58,787 bases of DNA from Pseudoduganella aquatica (GCF_009857595.1 NZ_WWCU01000040.1:1-58787), one strand, 5' to 3'; counted from the stretch's first letter, positions 1 through 9,662 are shown. Program-made: numbers and translations. Notes: a model not told the origin generated them from the letters alone.

Positions 1-505
1 CCAGGTTGTCCGGCTCCAGGCAGCGCACCGCGCGCCGCACCATGTGCGCCAGCGTTTGCGCGCCGCGCGAGGCGGTCTGCGCCAGCCGCGCGCCGCGCAG
101 CTGCAGCGGCGACTCGGCGCCGAACAGCAAGCCGGCAGCGCCGTTCGCGTACAGCACCGTCAGGCCGCTGTCCAGCAGCACCACCGCCGTGGCCAGCGCG
201 TCCAGCGCGGCCACGCTGCAATGCTCCGCCAGGTCGTTATGGGCCAGGCGGCTGCGCAATTTCAGCGCGCGTTCCAGGTGGGGCTTCAGCACACCCATCC
301 AGCCGTTGTCCTCGCTGGCGACGGCGGCCACGGCGCCGGCGCTGGCCTGCAGCATTGCTGCGGCGCTGCCGGCGCCATTGGCGCCATTGGCCCCGATGGC
401 GGCGGCGATATCCTCGCACAGGGCGGGCCAATGTTCTTCGTGCAGGGCCGCTTCATACAAACGGCCGATCAAGTCATATTGCAAAGCCAGTTCTTTTTCT
501 TGCAT
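1..505 (-). CDS. LuxR-type transcriptional regulator, N-terminal part (cut by window edge)
   Basis: An open frame starts at the ATG whose complement is at 503-505 and stays open for 168 codons to the left edge, so the C-terminus is missing. A good ribosome binding site (AGGAGG, four bases before ATG) decides the start. The protein begins MQEKELALQYDLIGRLYEAA, followed by HWPALCEDIAAAIGA. This is the usual opening of a family of LuxR regulators in which an N-terminal sensor region with a PAS-like segment precedes a C-terminal helix-turn-helix. The stretch ALATAVVLLDSGLTVLYANG near residues 108-127 is PAS-like. The DNA-binding domain would lie outside the window, so the LuxR assignment rests on this N-terminal pattern only. 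It is transcribed divergently from the sigma factor gene at 670. Confidence 0.6.
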   Translation of the reverse strand, partial: MQEKELALQYDLIGRLYEAALHEEHWPALCEDIAAAIGANGANGAGSAAAMLQASAGAVAAVASEDNGWMGVLKPHLERALKLRSRLAHNDLAEHCSVAALDALATAVVLLDSGLTVLYANGAAGLLFGAESPLQLRGARLAQTASRGAQTLAHMVRRAVRCLEPDNL

Positions 506-632
506 GGTGCCTCCTACTACTGCTTCCGCACCTAGCAGCTTAGGACGCAGCACCTGAAATTTCCACGACAAAGGTAACAATCGGTATTTTTATCGATGAT
601 GGCGGCGCTGCCAGTTACACTGGAAACGTATA

Positions 633-664
633 TGTCACAATAGCTGTATCGCTTTTTCACCGTC
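633..664 (+). promoter_or_regulatory. Imperfect ECF41-type promoter in front of sigJ
   Basis: TGTCACA at 633-639 equals the -35 motif that I recall for ECF41 sigma factors, and CGTC, the matching -10 motif, is at 661-664. The spacer is 21 bases instead of 16 and the -10 box is only six bases from the ATG at 670. Autoregulation is therefore possible but not convincing. Compare the exact match at 33986-34012. Confidence 0.3.
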
Positions 665-669
665 CCGCC

Positions 670-1554
670 ATGCCACAAGCCGCCACCCCTTCCGCCCTCG
701 CCTTCTCCGCGCTGCGTCCGCGCCTGTTCTCGATCGCCTACCGCATGCTGGGCGTGCGCGCCGACGCAGAGGACGTGGTGCAGGACGCCTGGCTGCGCTG
801 GGACGGCAGCGACCAGGCCGCGCTGCAATCACCCGAGGCCTGGCTGGTCACCATCGTCACCCGGCTTGCGCTCGACCGCCTGCGCGTGGCCAAGGCCGAG
901 CGCGAATCCTATGCCGGCTGGTGGCTGCCGGAACCGCTGGTGGAAATGGACGAGCGCACACCGGAAACACAGGCGGAAATGGCCGGCGAACTGGGGGTAG
1001 CCTTCATGTGGGTGCTGGAACGCCTGTCGCCGGACGAGCGCGCCGCCTTCCTGCTGCGCCAAGTGTTCGACTACGACTACGGCGAAGTGGCGGCGCTGCT
1101 GGGCAAAAGCGAAGCGGCCTGCCGCCAGATGGTGCACCGGGCGCAAGAGCGCGTGCAGCAGGACAAGAAGCGTTATGGGGTAAACAACGAAGCACACCGC
1201 AGCCTGCTGGGCAAATTCCTGGACGCGGCGCGCACCGGGCAGGCCGCCGCCATCCAGGCGCTGCTGGCGGCAAATGTGGAGCTGGTGAGCGACGGCGGCG
1301 GCAAAGTGCCGTCCTTCCCGCGCATTATCCACGGCATGGGCGCCGTGACGCGCCTGTTCTGCCGCACGCTGGACAAGTATCCAGGCCAGGTGGAATACCG
1401 CACCGCCATGCTGAACGGCGAGCCGGGCTTCCTGCGCTACATCGGCGGCAAGCTGGAATCGGCGCAGGCCATCCTGGTGGTGGACGGTCTTATCGCCGGC
1501 ATCTACGCGGTGCGCAATCCGGACAAGCTGACCGGCGTGCCGCAGACCATCTAA
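670..1554 (+). CDS. sigJ: ECF41-group RNA polymerase sigma factor (SigJ family)
   Basis: This 294-residue protein carries sigma region 2 (about residues 12-80, with FSIAYRMLGVRADAEDVVQD) and region 4 (about 108-165, with LSPDERAAFLLRQVFDYDYG). A SnoaL-like C-terminal extension of roughly 120 residues follows. It shows three motifs that, from memory, mark the ECF41 group: WLPEP in the linker (85-89), DGGGK (208-212) and NPDKL (283-287). In this group the fused C-terminal domain takes over the role of an anti-sigma factor and modulates core polymerase binding. No anti-sigma gene is adjacent, which fits. ECF41 genes usually sit beside a carboxymuconolactone decarboxylase, oxidoreductase or epimerase gene. 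None is next to this one, but an NmrA-like oxidoreductase at 33162-33932 has an exact ECF41-type promoter. The gene converges on the GGDEF gene, with 18 bases between them. Confidence 0.93.
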   Translation: MPQAATPSALAFSALRPRLFSIAYRMLGVRADAEDVVQDAWLRWDGSDQAALQSPEAWLVTIVTRLALDRLRVAKAERESYAGWWLPEPLVEMDERTPETQAEMAGELGVAFMWVLERLSPDERAAFLLRQVFDYDYGEVAALLGKSEAACRQMVHRAQERVQQDKKRYGVNNEAHRSLLGKFLDAARTGQAAAIQALLAANVELVSDGGGKVPSFPRIIHGMGAVTRLFCRTLDKYPGQVEYRTAMLNGEPGFLRYIGGKLESAQAILVVDGLIAGIYAVRNPDKLTGVPQTI

Positions 1555-1572
1555 GCAGGCCGGCCTGGTAGC

Positions 1573-4500
1573 TCAGGCCAGCACGCAGCGGTTGCGGCCG
1601 TCCGCCTTGGCGCGGTACAGCGCCTGGTCGGCCGCGTGCATCAGCGCCGCCGCGCCGCCTGCGCCCTCCTTGGCGCCGTCCACCGCAGCTCCTTGCGCCG
1701 GCACGATGGACGCCACGCCCACGCTGGCCGTCACCCGGCCGAAGGATGACAGCGCGTGCGGCAGCGCCAGCGCCTCCACGGCCAGCCGCAGGCCGTCCGC
1801 CATGCGCAGCGCTTCCTCGGGCGACACGCCGGGCGCGATAAAGACGAACTCCTCGCCGCCGTAGCGCGCCACCAGGTCGCCCGCGCGGTGCAGGCCACCC
1901 GCCAGCGCCTGCGCCACGCGGCGCAGGGTGTCGTCACCGGCGGCGTGGCCGTAGTGGTCGTTATAGGGCTTGAAGAAATCCACATCGAACATGGCCACCG
2001 CCAGCGGCTCGCCGCGCCGCGCCGCGCGCCGCCACTCGCGCGCCAGCGCGTCGTCGAAGCTGCGCCGGTTGGCAATGCCGGTCAGCGCGTCCGTGGCCGA
2101 CAGCGCCGCCAGCTTCTGGTTGGACTCCTGCAGCGCGCGGGTACGTTCGGCCACGATGCTTTCCAGCCGGGTGGCGCGCGAGGTCAGGCTGCGCACGCGC
2201 CAGCGGTACAGCAGCGCCAGCAGCGACACGGCCGCCACGGCAGCCGCCGCGCGGAACCACCAGGTTTGCCACAGCGGCGGCGTAATGGTGATCGGCAGCG
2301 TCACCTCGGCCTTGCTCTCCACGCCTTTGTTGTTGCTGCCCATCAGGCGGAAGCGGTAGCTGCCCGGGTTCAGATTGGTGTAGGTGGCGGCGGGACGGCT
2401 GGCGTCGGCCTGCACCCAGTCCTGGTCGAAGCCCTCCAGCTTGTAGCGGTAGCCGTTGCGTTTGGGCTCGGCGTAATGCAGCGCCGCGAACTCGATGGTG
2501 AGCACGTCCGCGTTCCACGGCAAGGTGAGCGACTGCGGCGCCGTCAGGCTGCCTTCCAGCGTCACGCCCGGCGGCGCCGCGCCCGGCCGGAGCGGCTTGT
2601 TGAACAGGCTGATGCCGGTAATGGCCAGTTGCGGCGGGCGCGATACGCTGCTGTGTATCGCAGGGTTGACGCTGGTGATGCCGCTGGTGCTGCCGAAATA
2701 CAGCCTGCCGTCGCTGCCGCGCACCGACGCGTCCAGGTAGAAGCCCTCGGTCAGGCCGTCCTCCACCGAGTAGTTGGTCACGTTCTCGCTCAGCGGCTCC
2801 AGCTTGGACATGCCGGCAACAGTCGTCACCCACAGCATGCCGGCATGGTCGGACTGTATCGCTTCCACCATTTGCGTGCCCACGCTGCCTTTGTGGCTGT
2901 AGCGCTTCACCTCCAGCTTGCCGTCGCGGATGCGGATGCGGTTCAGGCCGCGCGCGGTGCCCACCCAGATGGCGCCGCTGGCGTCCTCGTGCAGGCAGCT
3001 GATGCGGTCGCTGCTCAGCGTGTCGGCGCGCGCCGGGTCGCTGCGCACGCGGGTGAACTTGCCGGTTTCCGGGTCGCGCACGTCCAGCCCGCCACGGAAG
3101 AATTCCCCGGTCCAGACCCGGCCCGCGCTGTCCTCCATCAAGGTGGTCACGCCGTCCACGCTGCGGCTGCCGGGGTCGGCCGGGTCATGCGCGTGCACGG
3201 TGTGCGCGCCGCTGGCAATATCGTAGCGCACCAGGCCGGCGCTGGTGCCCAGCCACAGCAGGCCGCCGCGCCCGGGCGCGATGCGGTTGATGAAGTCGAT
3301 GGCGCCGCTGCCGAAATGGATGGCCTGGAAGGGGCCGTCCAGCTTGTCCAGCCGGTTCAGGCCGCGCGAGGTGCCCGCCCACAGCGGACCGCCCGGCTGC
3401 TGGTACAGGCTGTAGATGACGTTGTTGCTCAGTGTGCCGGGCCGCTTCGCATCGGCCGCGTAGTGGCGCAGCAGCTTGCGCTCGGCGGGATCGAACAGCA
3501 CCAGGCCGTCGTCCACGCCCAGCCACAGCCTGCCCTGCGGCGCCGCGCCCAGGCTGCGCACGAAATTGCTGGCCTTGAACACGTCCGGCGCCACGTCGCG
3601 CGGCACGATGCGCTCAAAGCCGTGGTAGCCCAGGTTGGCGCGGCTCACGCCGTCGGTGAAGCTGCCCACCCACAGCGTGCCTGTGCGGTCGTGCATGGTC
3701 AGGTTGATGGCGTTGGTGGACAGGCTGTGGCTGTCCTCGGCGCGCCGCTGGTAGACCTGGAAGTCCCCGGTTTCGCGGTCCCAGCGCCACACGCCGGCGG
3801 TGCGGGTGCTGATCCACAGGTCGCCGCTCAGGTCCTCGTCCATATGGGTCACGCGGCCGGTCTGCTGCGGCAGGCGGCGCCGCGTTTGCCACGGTTCGCC
3901 GGCCTTCCAGACCACCAGGCCGTCGTCCGTGCCTATCCACAGCTTGCCGGCGCTGTCCGCGTGCAGCGAGCGCACGTCGTTGCCCTTCACGCTGGGCGCG
4001 GCCTCGTCGTCCACGCGGTAGTGCACAAAGCTCTCGCTGCCCGGCGCCAGGTAGTCCAGGCCGCCCGGCCAGGTGCCGGCCCAGACGCCGCCCTTGGCGT
4101 CCATGGCCAGCGCGTTGATGTCGTTGTGCGCCAGGCTGTCCGGCCGCGCCGGGTCGTGCTGGTAGATCTTGAAACGGCCCGTTTTCGGGTCGAAGCGCTG
4201 CAAGCCGCCCCAGGTGGCCAGCCACATGCCGCCGGCACCGTCGCTGATAATGCGGCGCACGATGCGGTAGTTCTTCGGCCCCGAGTCCGGCACGTAGCGG
4301 ATAAAGCCGTTGGTGGCCGGGTCGTAGCGCACCAGGCCCTCGTCGGTGCCGGCCCAGATGCGGCCCTGCTCGTCGTTGTACAGCGCGGCGATGCGCCCGC
4401 CCGGCAGGCTGCGCGGGTCGAGCGGGTCATTCTGGTAGTGTACCGACTGGCGGCCGTCGTAGCGGAACAAGCCGCCCTCGATGGTGCCTATCCACACGAA

Positions 4501-4653
4501 ACCCTGCCGGTCCTGCAGCATGGAGACGATGGACTGCGCGTCGGAGCCCAGCGTGTCGATGCGCTTGAAAGCCAGCGCCTGCGGCGCGGCGGCGGCAGGT
4601 GGCGGGCCGGCGGCGGCCAGCAGGAAGGCAAGAAGGGTCGGCGCGAGTTTCAT
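1573..4653 (-). CDS. Propeller-sensor diguanylate cyclase (Reg_prop - Y_Y_Y - TM - GGDEF)
   Basis: This protein of 1026 residues has a signal peptide (MKLAPTLLAFLLAAAG). A long periplasmic sensor follows, built from repeated blades of the type GxxWxGTxxGLxRYD, as in two-component regulator propellers. A Y_Y_Y-like domain lies at about residues 690-790 (YRYKLEGFDQDW) and a transmembrane helix at about 800-820 precedes a coiled stretch. The GGDEF domain at about 855-1020 has the active-site motif GGEEF (932-936) and an intact inhibitory RxxD site (R923-D926), so it should make c-di-GMP with product inhibition. I chose the ATG at 4653 because it begins the signal peptide; the frame could extend upstream to 4704, which would put unlikely residues before it. 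No clear ribosome binding site is visible. The gene diverges from the hybrid kinase operon at 4777, and a shared input is plausible. The ligand is unknown. Confidence 0.9.
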   Translation of the reverse strand: MKLAPTLLAFLLAAAGPPPAAAAPQALAFKRIDTLGSDAQSIVSMLQDRQGFVWIGTIEGGLFRYDGRQSVHYQNDPLDPRSLPGGRIAALYNDEQGRIWAGTDEGLVRYDPATNGFIRYVPDSGPKNYRIVRRIISDGAGGMWLATWGGLQRFDPKTGRFKIYQHDPARPDSLAHNDINALAMDAKGGVWAGTWPGGLDYLAPGSESFVHYRVDDEAAPSVKGNDVRSLHADSAGKLWIGTDDGLVVWKAGEPWQTRRRLPQQTGRVTHMDEDLSGDLWISTRTAGVWRWDRETGDFQVYQRRAEDSHSLSTNAINLTMHDRTGTLWVGSFTDGVSRANLGYHGFERIVPRDVAPDVFKASNFVRSLGAAPQGRLWLGVDDGLVLFDPAERKLLRHYAADAKRPGTLSNNVIYSLYQQPGGPLWAGTSRGLNRLDKLDGPFQAIHFGSGAIDFINRIAPGRGGLLWLGTSAGLVRYDIASGAHTVHAHDPADPGSRSVDGVTTLMEDSAGRVWTGEFFRGGLDVRDPETGKFTRVRSDPARADTLSSDRISCLHEDASGAIWVGTARGLNRIRIRDGKLEVKRYSHKGSVGTQMVEAIQSDHAGMLWVTTVAGMSKLEPLSENVTNYSVEDGLTEGFYLDASVRGSDGRLYFGSTSGITSVNPAIHSSVSRPPQLAITGISLFNKPLRPGAAPPGVTLEGSLTAPQSLTLPWNADVLTIEFAALHYAEPKRNGYRYKLEGFDQDWVQADASRPAATYTNLNPGSYRFRLMGSNNKGVESKAEVTLPITITPPLWQTWWFRAAAAVAAVSLLALLYRWRVRSLTSRATRLESIVAERTRALQESNQKLAALSATDALTGIANRRSFDDALAREWRRAARRGEPLAVAMFDVDFFKPYNDHYGHAAGDDTLRRVAQALAGGLHRAGDLVARYGGEEFVFIAPGVSPEEALRMADGLRLAVEALALPHALSSFGRVTASVGVASIVPAQGAAVDGAKEGAGGAAALMHAADQALYRAKADGRNRCVLA

Positions 4654-4776
4654 GGTCGCAGCCAGTATAAGCACAGAGCTTTCAGTCAAGCAACAGCCCG
4701 ACATATAAATATCGCCATCCGCCCACGGCGTTGAATTTTCGTTATACTTTCCTCAAGTAAAGCAAATCCGGCCGCA

Positions 4777-7700
4777 ATGAACGTTCATCATCCGTCCCCG
4801 TCACCGGCGCAAGAACCGCGCGCCAGCGCCCGCAAGCTGCTGCAGCGCGCGCTGCGGCCGCGCAACGCCACGCTGCGCTGGGCCGCGCTGGCGGTCGGCA
4901 TGGCGGCGGCGTGCGTGCTGGCGCAGCGCCAGCTGGTGTTCCAGCAGCACCGCAGCGAACTGGCCGCCGCCACCACCGAACTGGCCGCCCGCGTGCAGGG
5001 CGAAAGCAGCGAGAACAAGGTCATCGGCGGGGCTATCCTGATGGGCCTGGTCGAATCCAGCATCAAGCAGTTGCTGAACGGCGAACTGGCCTTCGACTCC
5101 AACGAGATCCACGCCGACTTCGCCGCCATCATCGACCAGTACGGCGCCGACAACGTCTTCGTGGTCTCCGGCGACGGCACCACGCTGGCCTATCTGAACC
5201 GGGAAGGCAAGGCCACCGGCCTGGGGCGCAACCTGGCGTTCCGCCCCTACGTGCGGCGCGCGCTGGCAGGCCAGGCCACGGTCTACCCCGCCATCGGCGG
5301 CACCTCGCACGAGCGCGGCCTGTATTTCGCCGCCCCTGTCCACGGCGGCAACAGCCGCGACACCCCCATCACCGGTGCCTACGCCGTCAAGATGCCGGTG
5401 GCCGACATCGACCGCCTGCTCGACAGCACCGACGACCCGGTGCTGCTGCTGTCGCCCGACGGCGTGGTCTTCGCCAGCAACCGCGCGCCCTGGCTGCTCA
5501 AGCTGGCCGGGCAAGTGAGCGTGGAGCGGCGCGAGGAGCTGGTGCGCGGCAAGCAGTTCGGCGCCCTGTTCGACGACGACGGCCCCGAGCACCTGCCCTT
5601 CAACCTGGACAGCGGCGCGGTATGGCTGAACGGCTCCTTCCACGCGGTCGCCTCGGCGCAGCTGAACTGGCCGGACGACAGCGGCGGCCACTGGCGCGTG
5701 CTGCGCCTGCAGGACCGCAACGCCTGGCTGCCGCTGTGGCGCGACCTGGCCGCAGCCGCCGCGGCGCTGCTGGCCATGTGGCTGCTGGCACTGGTGGTCA
5801 CCGGCCGCCAGCGCCAGCAGGAAACCACCCGCCGGCTGCGCTTCGAGAACGAGAAGCGCATGCGTGAAATCACCAACAACCTGCCGGTGGCCGTGTACCA
5901 GTTCCGCGTGGGTCTGGACGGCAAGCCCGTGTTCAACTTCATGAGCCCGGCCATTACCGCCATCACCGGACTGCAGGCCAACGACGTGCTGGCCAATGGC
6001 AGCGTGCTGTTCTCGCTGCTGGACCCGGACAGCCGGGACGGCGCGGGCGGACTGCTGTCGCAAGTGTCCGAAGCGGCGCTGCACCAGTTGCCGCTGCACC
6101 GCCGGCTGGCCTTTGGCGGCGGCCACGCGGGCGGCGGCAACGGCCATCTGGGCACGCGCTGGGTGGAGCTGCACTGCAGCTGCGCGCGCCAGCCGGACGG
6201 CCAGGACGTATGGAACGGCTACCTGGCCGACGTCACCGCCGAACACATTGCGGCGCAGGCGCTGGGCGCGGCCAAGCAGGCGGCGGAAGACGCCACGCGC
6301 AGCAAGTCCATGTTCCTGGCCAATATGAGCCACGAGATCCGCACGCCGATGAACGCCATCATCGGCATGAGCCACCTGGCGCTGAAAACCGGTCTCACGC
6401 CACGCCAGCACGACTATGTGCAGAAGATCCAGCGCGCCGGCCAGCATCTGCTGGGCATCATCAACGACATCCTGGACTTCTCCAAGATCGAGGCCGACAA
6501 GCTGCAGGTGGAGCACACGCCCTTCGAGCTGGGCCAGGTGCTGGAGAACGTCAGCACGGTCATCGCGGACAAGATAGCCGCCAAAGGCCTGGAGCTGGTG
6601 TTCGACGTCGCCAGCGACGTGCCGGACAGCCTGGTGGGCGACCCGCTGCGCCTGGGGCAGATCCTCATCAACTACGCCAACAACGCCGTCAAGTTCACCG
6701 AGCGCGGCGAGGTGGACATCATCGTGCGCGTGCAGGCCAGCTCCGCCGGCAAGGTGCTGCTGCGCTTCGCCGTGCGCGACACCGGCATAGGCCTCACGCA
6801 GCAGCAGATGGCGCAGCTGTTCCAGAGCTTCCAGCAGGCCGACTCCTCCACCACCCGCAAGTACGGCGGCACCGGCCTGGGCCTGGCAATCTCCAAGAAA
6901 CTGGCGGAGCTGATGGGCGGCGCGGTGGGCGTGGAGAGCGAGCATGGCAAGGGCTCCACCTTCTGGTTCACCGCCAGCCTGGCGATAGGCGCCGGCGAGC
7001 GCCGCCTGCTGCTGCCGCATCCGGACCTGCGCGGGCGCCGCATCCTGGTGGTGGACGACAACGACAGCGCGCGCGCCGTACTGACGGGCATACTGGAGTC
7101 GATGCGCTTCGCCGCCAGCGCCGTGGCCTCGGGCGCGGAAGCGCTGGAGCGGGTGCGCGCCACGGCCGGCACGCCGGAAGCGTTCGACGTGGTGCTGCTG
7201 GACTGGCAGATGCCCGGCATGAACGGCCCGGAAACCGCCGCCGCGCTGCAGGCGCTGGCACGCGAACTGCAACTGGAACGCCCGCCGCGCCTGGCCATGG
7301 TGACCGCTTTCGGCCGAGAGGAAGTGATGGCGCAGGCGCGCGCCGCCGGCATCGAGGACGTGCTGATCAAGCCGGTCAACGCCTCGGTGCTGCTGAACAC
7401 CCTGATACGCCTGCTCGGCGGCGAGTACGAAAACGCTGCGGACAACGCAAGCCTGGTGGGACTGCCGCTGCTGCAGTCCACCGCCGAGGCGCTGAGCACC
7501 ATCGCCGGCGCGCGCGTGCTGCTGGCGGAGGACAATGAACTGAACCAGCAGGTGGCCACCGAACTGCTGCTCGACGCCGGGCTGCTGGTGGACGTGGCCG
7601 GCAACGGACTGGCGGTGCTGGACATGGTGCGCAAGGAGCGCTACGACATCGTGCTGATGGATATGCAGATGCCGGAAATGGACGGCATCGAAGCCACCCG

Positions 7701-8535
7701 CAGGCTGCGCGCCATGCCCGAGCTGGACGCACTGCCCGTCGTCGCCATGACGGCCAACGCCATGCAAAGCGACCGCGCACAGTGCCTGGAGGCCGGCATG
7801 GTCGATTTCGTCAGCAAGCCTATCGAGCCGGACGAACTGTGGCGCGCCCTGCTGCGCTGGATACCGCCGCGCCATGCGGCAGGCAATGAAGCGGTGGGAG
7901 CGGGGGCAGCAGCAGCGGCGGCCGAAGACGACTGCGGCCTGCCCGCCGCCATTCCCGGGCTGGACATGCAGGCCGGCCTGCGCCGCGTGCTGGGCAAGCG
8001 GCCACGCTACCTGGCCATGCTGCGCGGCTTTGTCGCCAACCAGTCCGGCGCGGACGCGCGCATCGCCGCCGCCATTGCCGTGGGCGACAACGGCGACGCT
8101 GAACGCCTGGCCCACACCCTCAAAGGCCTGGCCGGCAATATCGGCGCGGACGCCCTGCAGCAAGCCGCTGCGGCGCTGGAGCACGCCATCAACGCGGGCG
8201 GCGCCACCGGCGAACTGCAAGCCGCACTGGCGCAGGAGCTGGCAGTCCAACTGGCCGCCATCGCCGCCGCCCTGCCCCCGGAATCGGGCGCCGCAACAGA
8301 TGCAGCAAATGCAGCGGGTACGCCGCCCGCCATCGACACCGCCCTGCGCGACGACGTCCACGCCCAGCTGGTCCGCCTGCTGGCCGACGACGACGCCCAG
8401 GCCGAACGCGTACTGCTAGAACACCAGGCGCTGCTCGCCAGCGCCTACCCCCACCACATCCGCCGCCTTCAGCAAGCTATCGGCCAGTTCGACTTTGAAA
8501 CGGCGCTGGCCGTTCTTGAGGAAGTGCAACCATGA
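4777..8535 (+). CDS. Hybrid sensor histidine kinase (periplasmic sensor - PAS - HisKA - HATPase - REC - REC - HPt)
   Basis: This is a 1252-residue membrane kinase of the BarA/EvgS general layout. A transmembrane helix near residues 30-50 and a second at about 325-345 (LAAAAAALLAMWLLALVVTG) flank a Cache-like periplasmic sensor. Then come a PAS-like segment (about 365-500), HisKA with H519 in MSHEIRTPMN, and HATPase_c ending GTGLGLAISKKLAELMGG. Receiver 1 has D809 in DWQMPGMNG, receiver 2 has D962 in DMQMPEMDG, and a C-terminal HPt domain has H1113 in RLAHTLKGLAGN. All phosphotransfer residues are present, so an internal phosphorelay can end at the HPt histidine. From there phosphate could pass to the REC domains of the next two genes, whose starts overlap in series (ATGA at 8532). 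The operon diverges from the GGDEF gene across 123 bases. Confidence 0.93.
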   Translation: MNVHHPSPSPAQEPRASARKLLQRALRPRNATLRWAALAVGMAAACVLAQRQLVFQQHRSELAAATTELAARVQGESSENKVIGGAILMGLVESSIKQLLNGELAFDSNEIHADFAAIIDQYGADNVFVVSGDGTTLAYLNREGKATGLGRNLAFRPYVRRALAGQATVYPAIGGTSHERGLYFAAPVHGGNSRDTPITGAYAVKMPVADIDRLLDSTDDPVLLLSPDGVVFASNRAPWLLKLAGQVSVERREELVRGKQFGALFDDDGPEHLPFNLDSGAVWLNGSFHAVASAQLNWPDDSGGHWRVLRLQDRNAWLPLWRDLAAAAAALLAMWLLALVVTGRQRQQETTRRLRFENEKRMREITNNLPVAVYQFRVGLDGKPVFNFMSPAITAITGLQANDVLANGSVLFSLLDPDSRDGAGGLLSQVSEAALHQLPLHRRLAFGGGHAGGGNGHLGTRWVELHCSCARQPDGQDVWNGYLADVTAEHIAAQALGAAKQAAEDATRSKSMFLANMSHEIRTPMNAIIGMSHLALKTGLTPRQHDYVQKIQRAGQHLLGIINDILDFSKIEADKLQVEHTPFELGQVLENVSTVIADKIAAKGLELVFDVASDVPDSLVGDPLRLGQILINYANNAVKFTERGEVDIIVRVQASSAGKVLLRFAVRDTGIGLTQQQMAQLFQSFQQADSSTTRKYGGTGLGLAISKKLAELMGGAVGVESEHGKGSTFWFTASLAIGAGERRLLLPHPDLRGRRILVVDDNDSARAVLTGILESMRFAASAVASGAEALERVRATAGTPEAFDVVLLDWQMPGMNGPETAAALQALARELQLERPPRLAMVTAFGREEVMAQARAAGIEDVLIKPVNASVLLNTLIRLLGGEYENAADNASLVGLPLLQSTAEALSTIAGARVLLAEDNELNQQVATELLLDAGLLVDVAGNGLAVLDMVRKERYDIVLMDMQMPEMDGIEATRRLRAMPELDALPVVAMTANAMQSDRAQCLEAGMVDFVSKPIEPDELWRALLRWIPPRHAAGNEAVGAGAAAAAAEDDCGLPAAIPGLDMQAGLRRVLGKRPRYLAMLRGFVANQSGADARIAAAIAVGDNGDAERLAHTLKGLAGNIGADALQQAAAALEHAINAGGATGELQAALAQELAVQLAAIAAALPPESGAATDAANAAGTPPAIDTALRDDVHAQLVRLLADDDAQAERVLLEHQALLASAYPHHIRRLQQAIGQFDFETALAVLEEVQP

Positions 8536-9662
8536 CCCAATCTACCGGTTTCCCGCGCAAACCCGTCATCCTCGTGGTGGACGACACCCCCGACAATCTC
8601 TCGCTGATGAGCGGCCTGCTGTCGGGCGACTACACCGTCAAGGTGGCCCCGAACGGCGCCAAGGCGCTGAAGATTGCGCACGGCGACACCCAGCCCGACC
8701 TGATCCTGCTCGACATCATGATGCCGGAAATGGACGGCTACGAAGTCTGCCGCCAGCTCAAGGCCGACCCGCTCACCGCCGCCATCCCCATCATCTTCCT
8801 GACAGCGAAATCCGAAACCCGGGACGAGCAGCTCGGCTTCAAGCTGGGCGCGGTGGACTACATCACCAAACCTATCAGCCCGCCCATCGTGCTGGCGCGC
8901 GTGCGCACCCACCTGACGCTGAAAGCCTCGTCCGACTTCCTGCGCGACAAAAACGCCTACCTGGAGCAGGAAGTGGAGCGCCGCACCGGTGAAGTGCGCG
9001 CGCTGCAGGACGTCACCATCCTCACCATGGCCTCGCTGGCAGAGACGCGCGACAACGACACCGGCAACCACATCCTGCGCACGCAGTGGTACGTGAAGCT
9101 GCTGGCCGACCACCTGCGCCACCACCCGCGCTTTGCCGCCGAACTCACACCCGCCTACATCGACGTGCTGTTCAAGTCCGCGCCGCTGCACGACATCGGC
9201 AAGGTCGGCATACCGGACCGCATCCTGCTCAAGCCCGGCCGCTTCGAGCCGGACGAATGGGAAATCATGAAGACCCACTGCGCGCTGGGGCGCAACGCCA
9301 TCGTACACGCCGAACACCGCCTGGGCGTGGACGTGCCCTTCCTCAGCTGCGCCAAGGAGATCGCCTACTCGCACCAGGAAAAGTGGGACGGCAGCGGCTA
9401 TCCAGAAGGCCTGGCCGGCGACGCCATCCCCTTGTCCGCCAGGCTGATGGCGGTGGCCGACGTGTACGATGCGCTGATCTCGCGCCGCGTCTACAAGGAA
9501 GCGATGCCGCACGCGCAGGCCGTGGCGCTGATGCGGGAAGGACGCGGCAGCCACTTCGACCCCGACATCCTGGACGCCTTCGTGGCCTTGGAAGCCGAAT
9601 GCAAAGCCATCGCCGACCGCTACATCGACAGCGATGAAGACCTGAAGCCACGCACGCAATGA
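8532..9662 (+). CDS. Two-component response regulator with HD-GYP phosphodiesterase domain (RpfG type)
   Basis: These 376 residues hold an N-terminal receiver (about 10-130, phospho-acceptor D61 in LLDIMMPEMDG, conserved Lys in YITKPIS). A short coiled linker follows, then an HD-GYP domain (about 155-365). The catalytic signature is complete: H220-D221 in HDIGKVGIPDRILLKPG, then HQEKWDGSGYPEGL and the ADVYDAL motif. RpfG-type proteins hydrolyse c-di-GMP when their receiver is phosphorylated, so phosphate arriving from the upstream hybrid kinase would be expected to control c-di-GMP breakdown. The start overlaps the stop of the kinase and the stop overlaps the start of the next gene, so translation is probably coupled. 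The divergent GGDEF gene provides the opposite activity. Confidence 0.94.
   Translation: MTQSTGFPRKPVILVVDDTPDNLSLMSGLLSGDYTVKVAPNGAKALKIAHGDTQPDLILLDIMMPEMDGYEVCRQLKADPLTAAIPIIFLTAKSETRDEQLGFKLGAVDYITKPISPPIVLARVRTHLTLKASSDFLRDKNAYLEQEVERRTGEVRALQDVTILTMASLAETRDNDTGNHILRTQWYVKLLADHLRHHPRFAAELTPAYIDVLFKSAPLHDIGKVGIPDRILLKPGRFEPDEWEIMKTHCALGRNAIVHAEHRLGVDVPFLSCAKEIAYSHQEKWDGSGYPEGLAGDAIPLSARLMAVADVYDALISRRVYKEAMPHAQAVALMREGRGSHFDPDILDAFVALEAECKAIADRYIDSDEDLKPRTQ

Noticed and set aside
1756..4734. A very long open frame on the plus strand opposite the GGDEF gene
   Set aside because: It is a mirror of third-position GC bias. It lacks domains, is rich in Arg/Ala/His/Gln and has no ribosome binding site.
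4801..8361. A 1186-codon open frame on the minus strand opposite the hybrid kinase
   Set aside because: The opposite strand encodes a complete multi-domain kinase; the antisense product is compositionally random. The same reasoning removes long frames opposite 9659-12710, 44064-47015 and 53633-55774.
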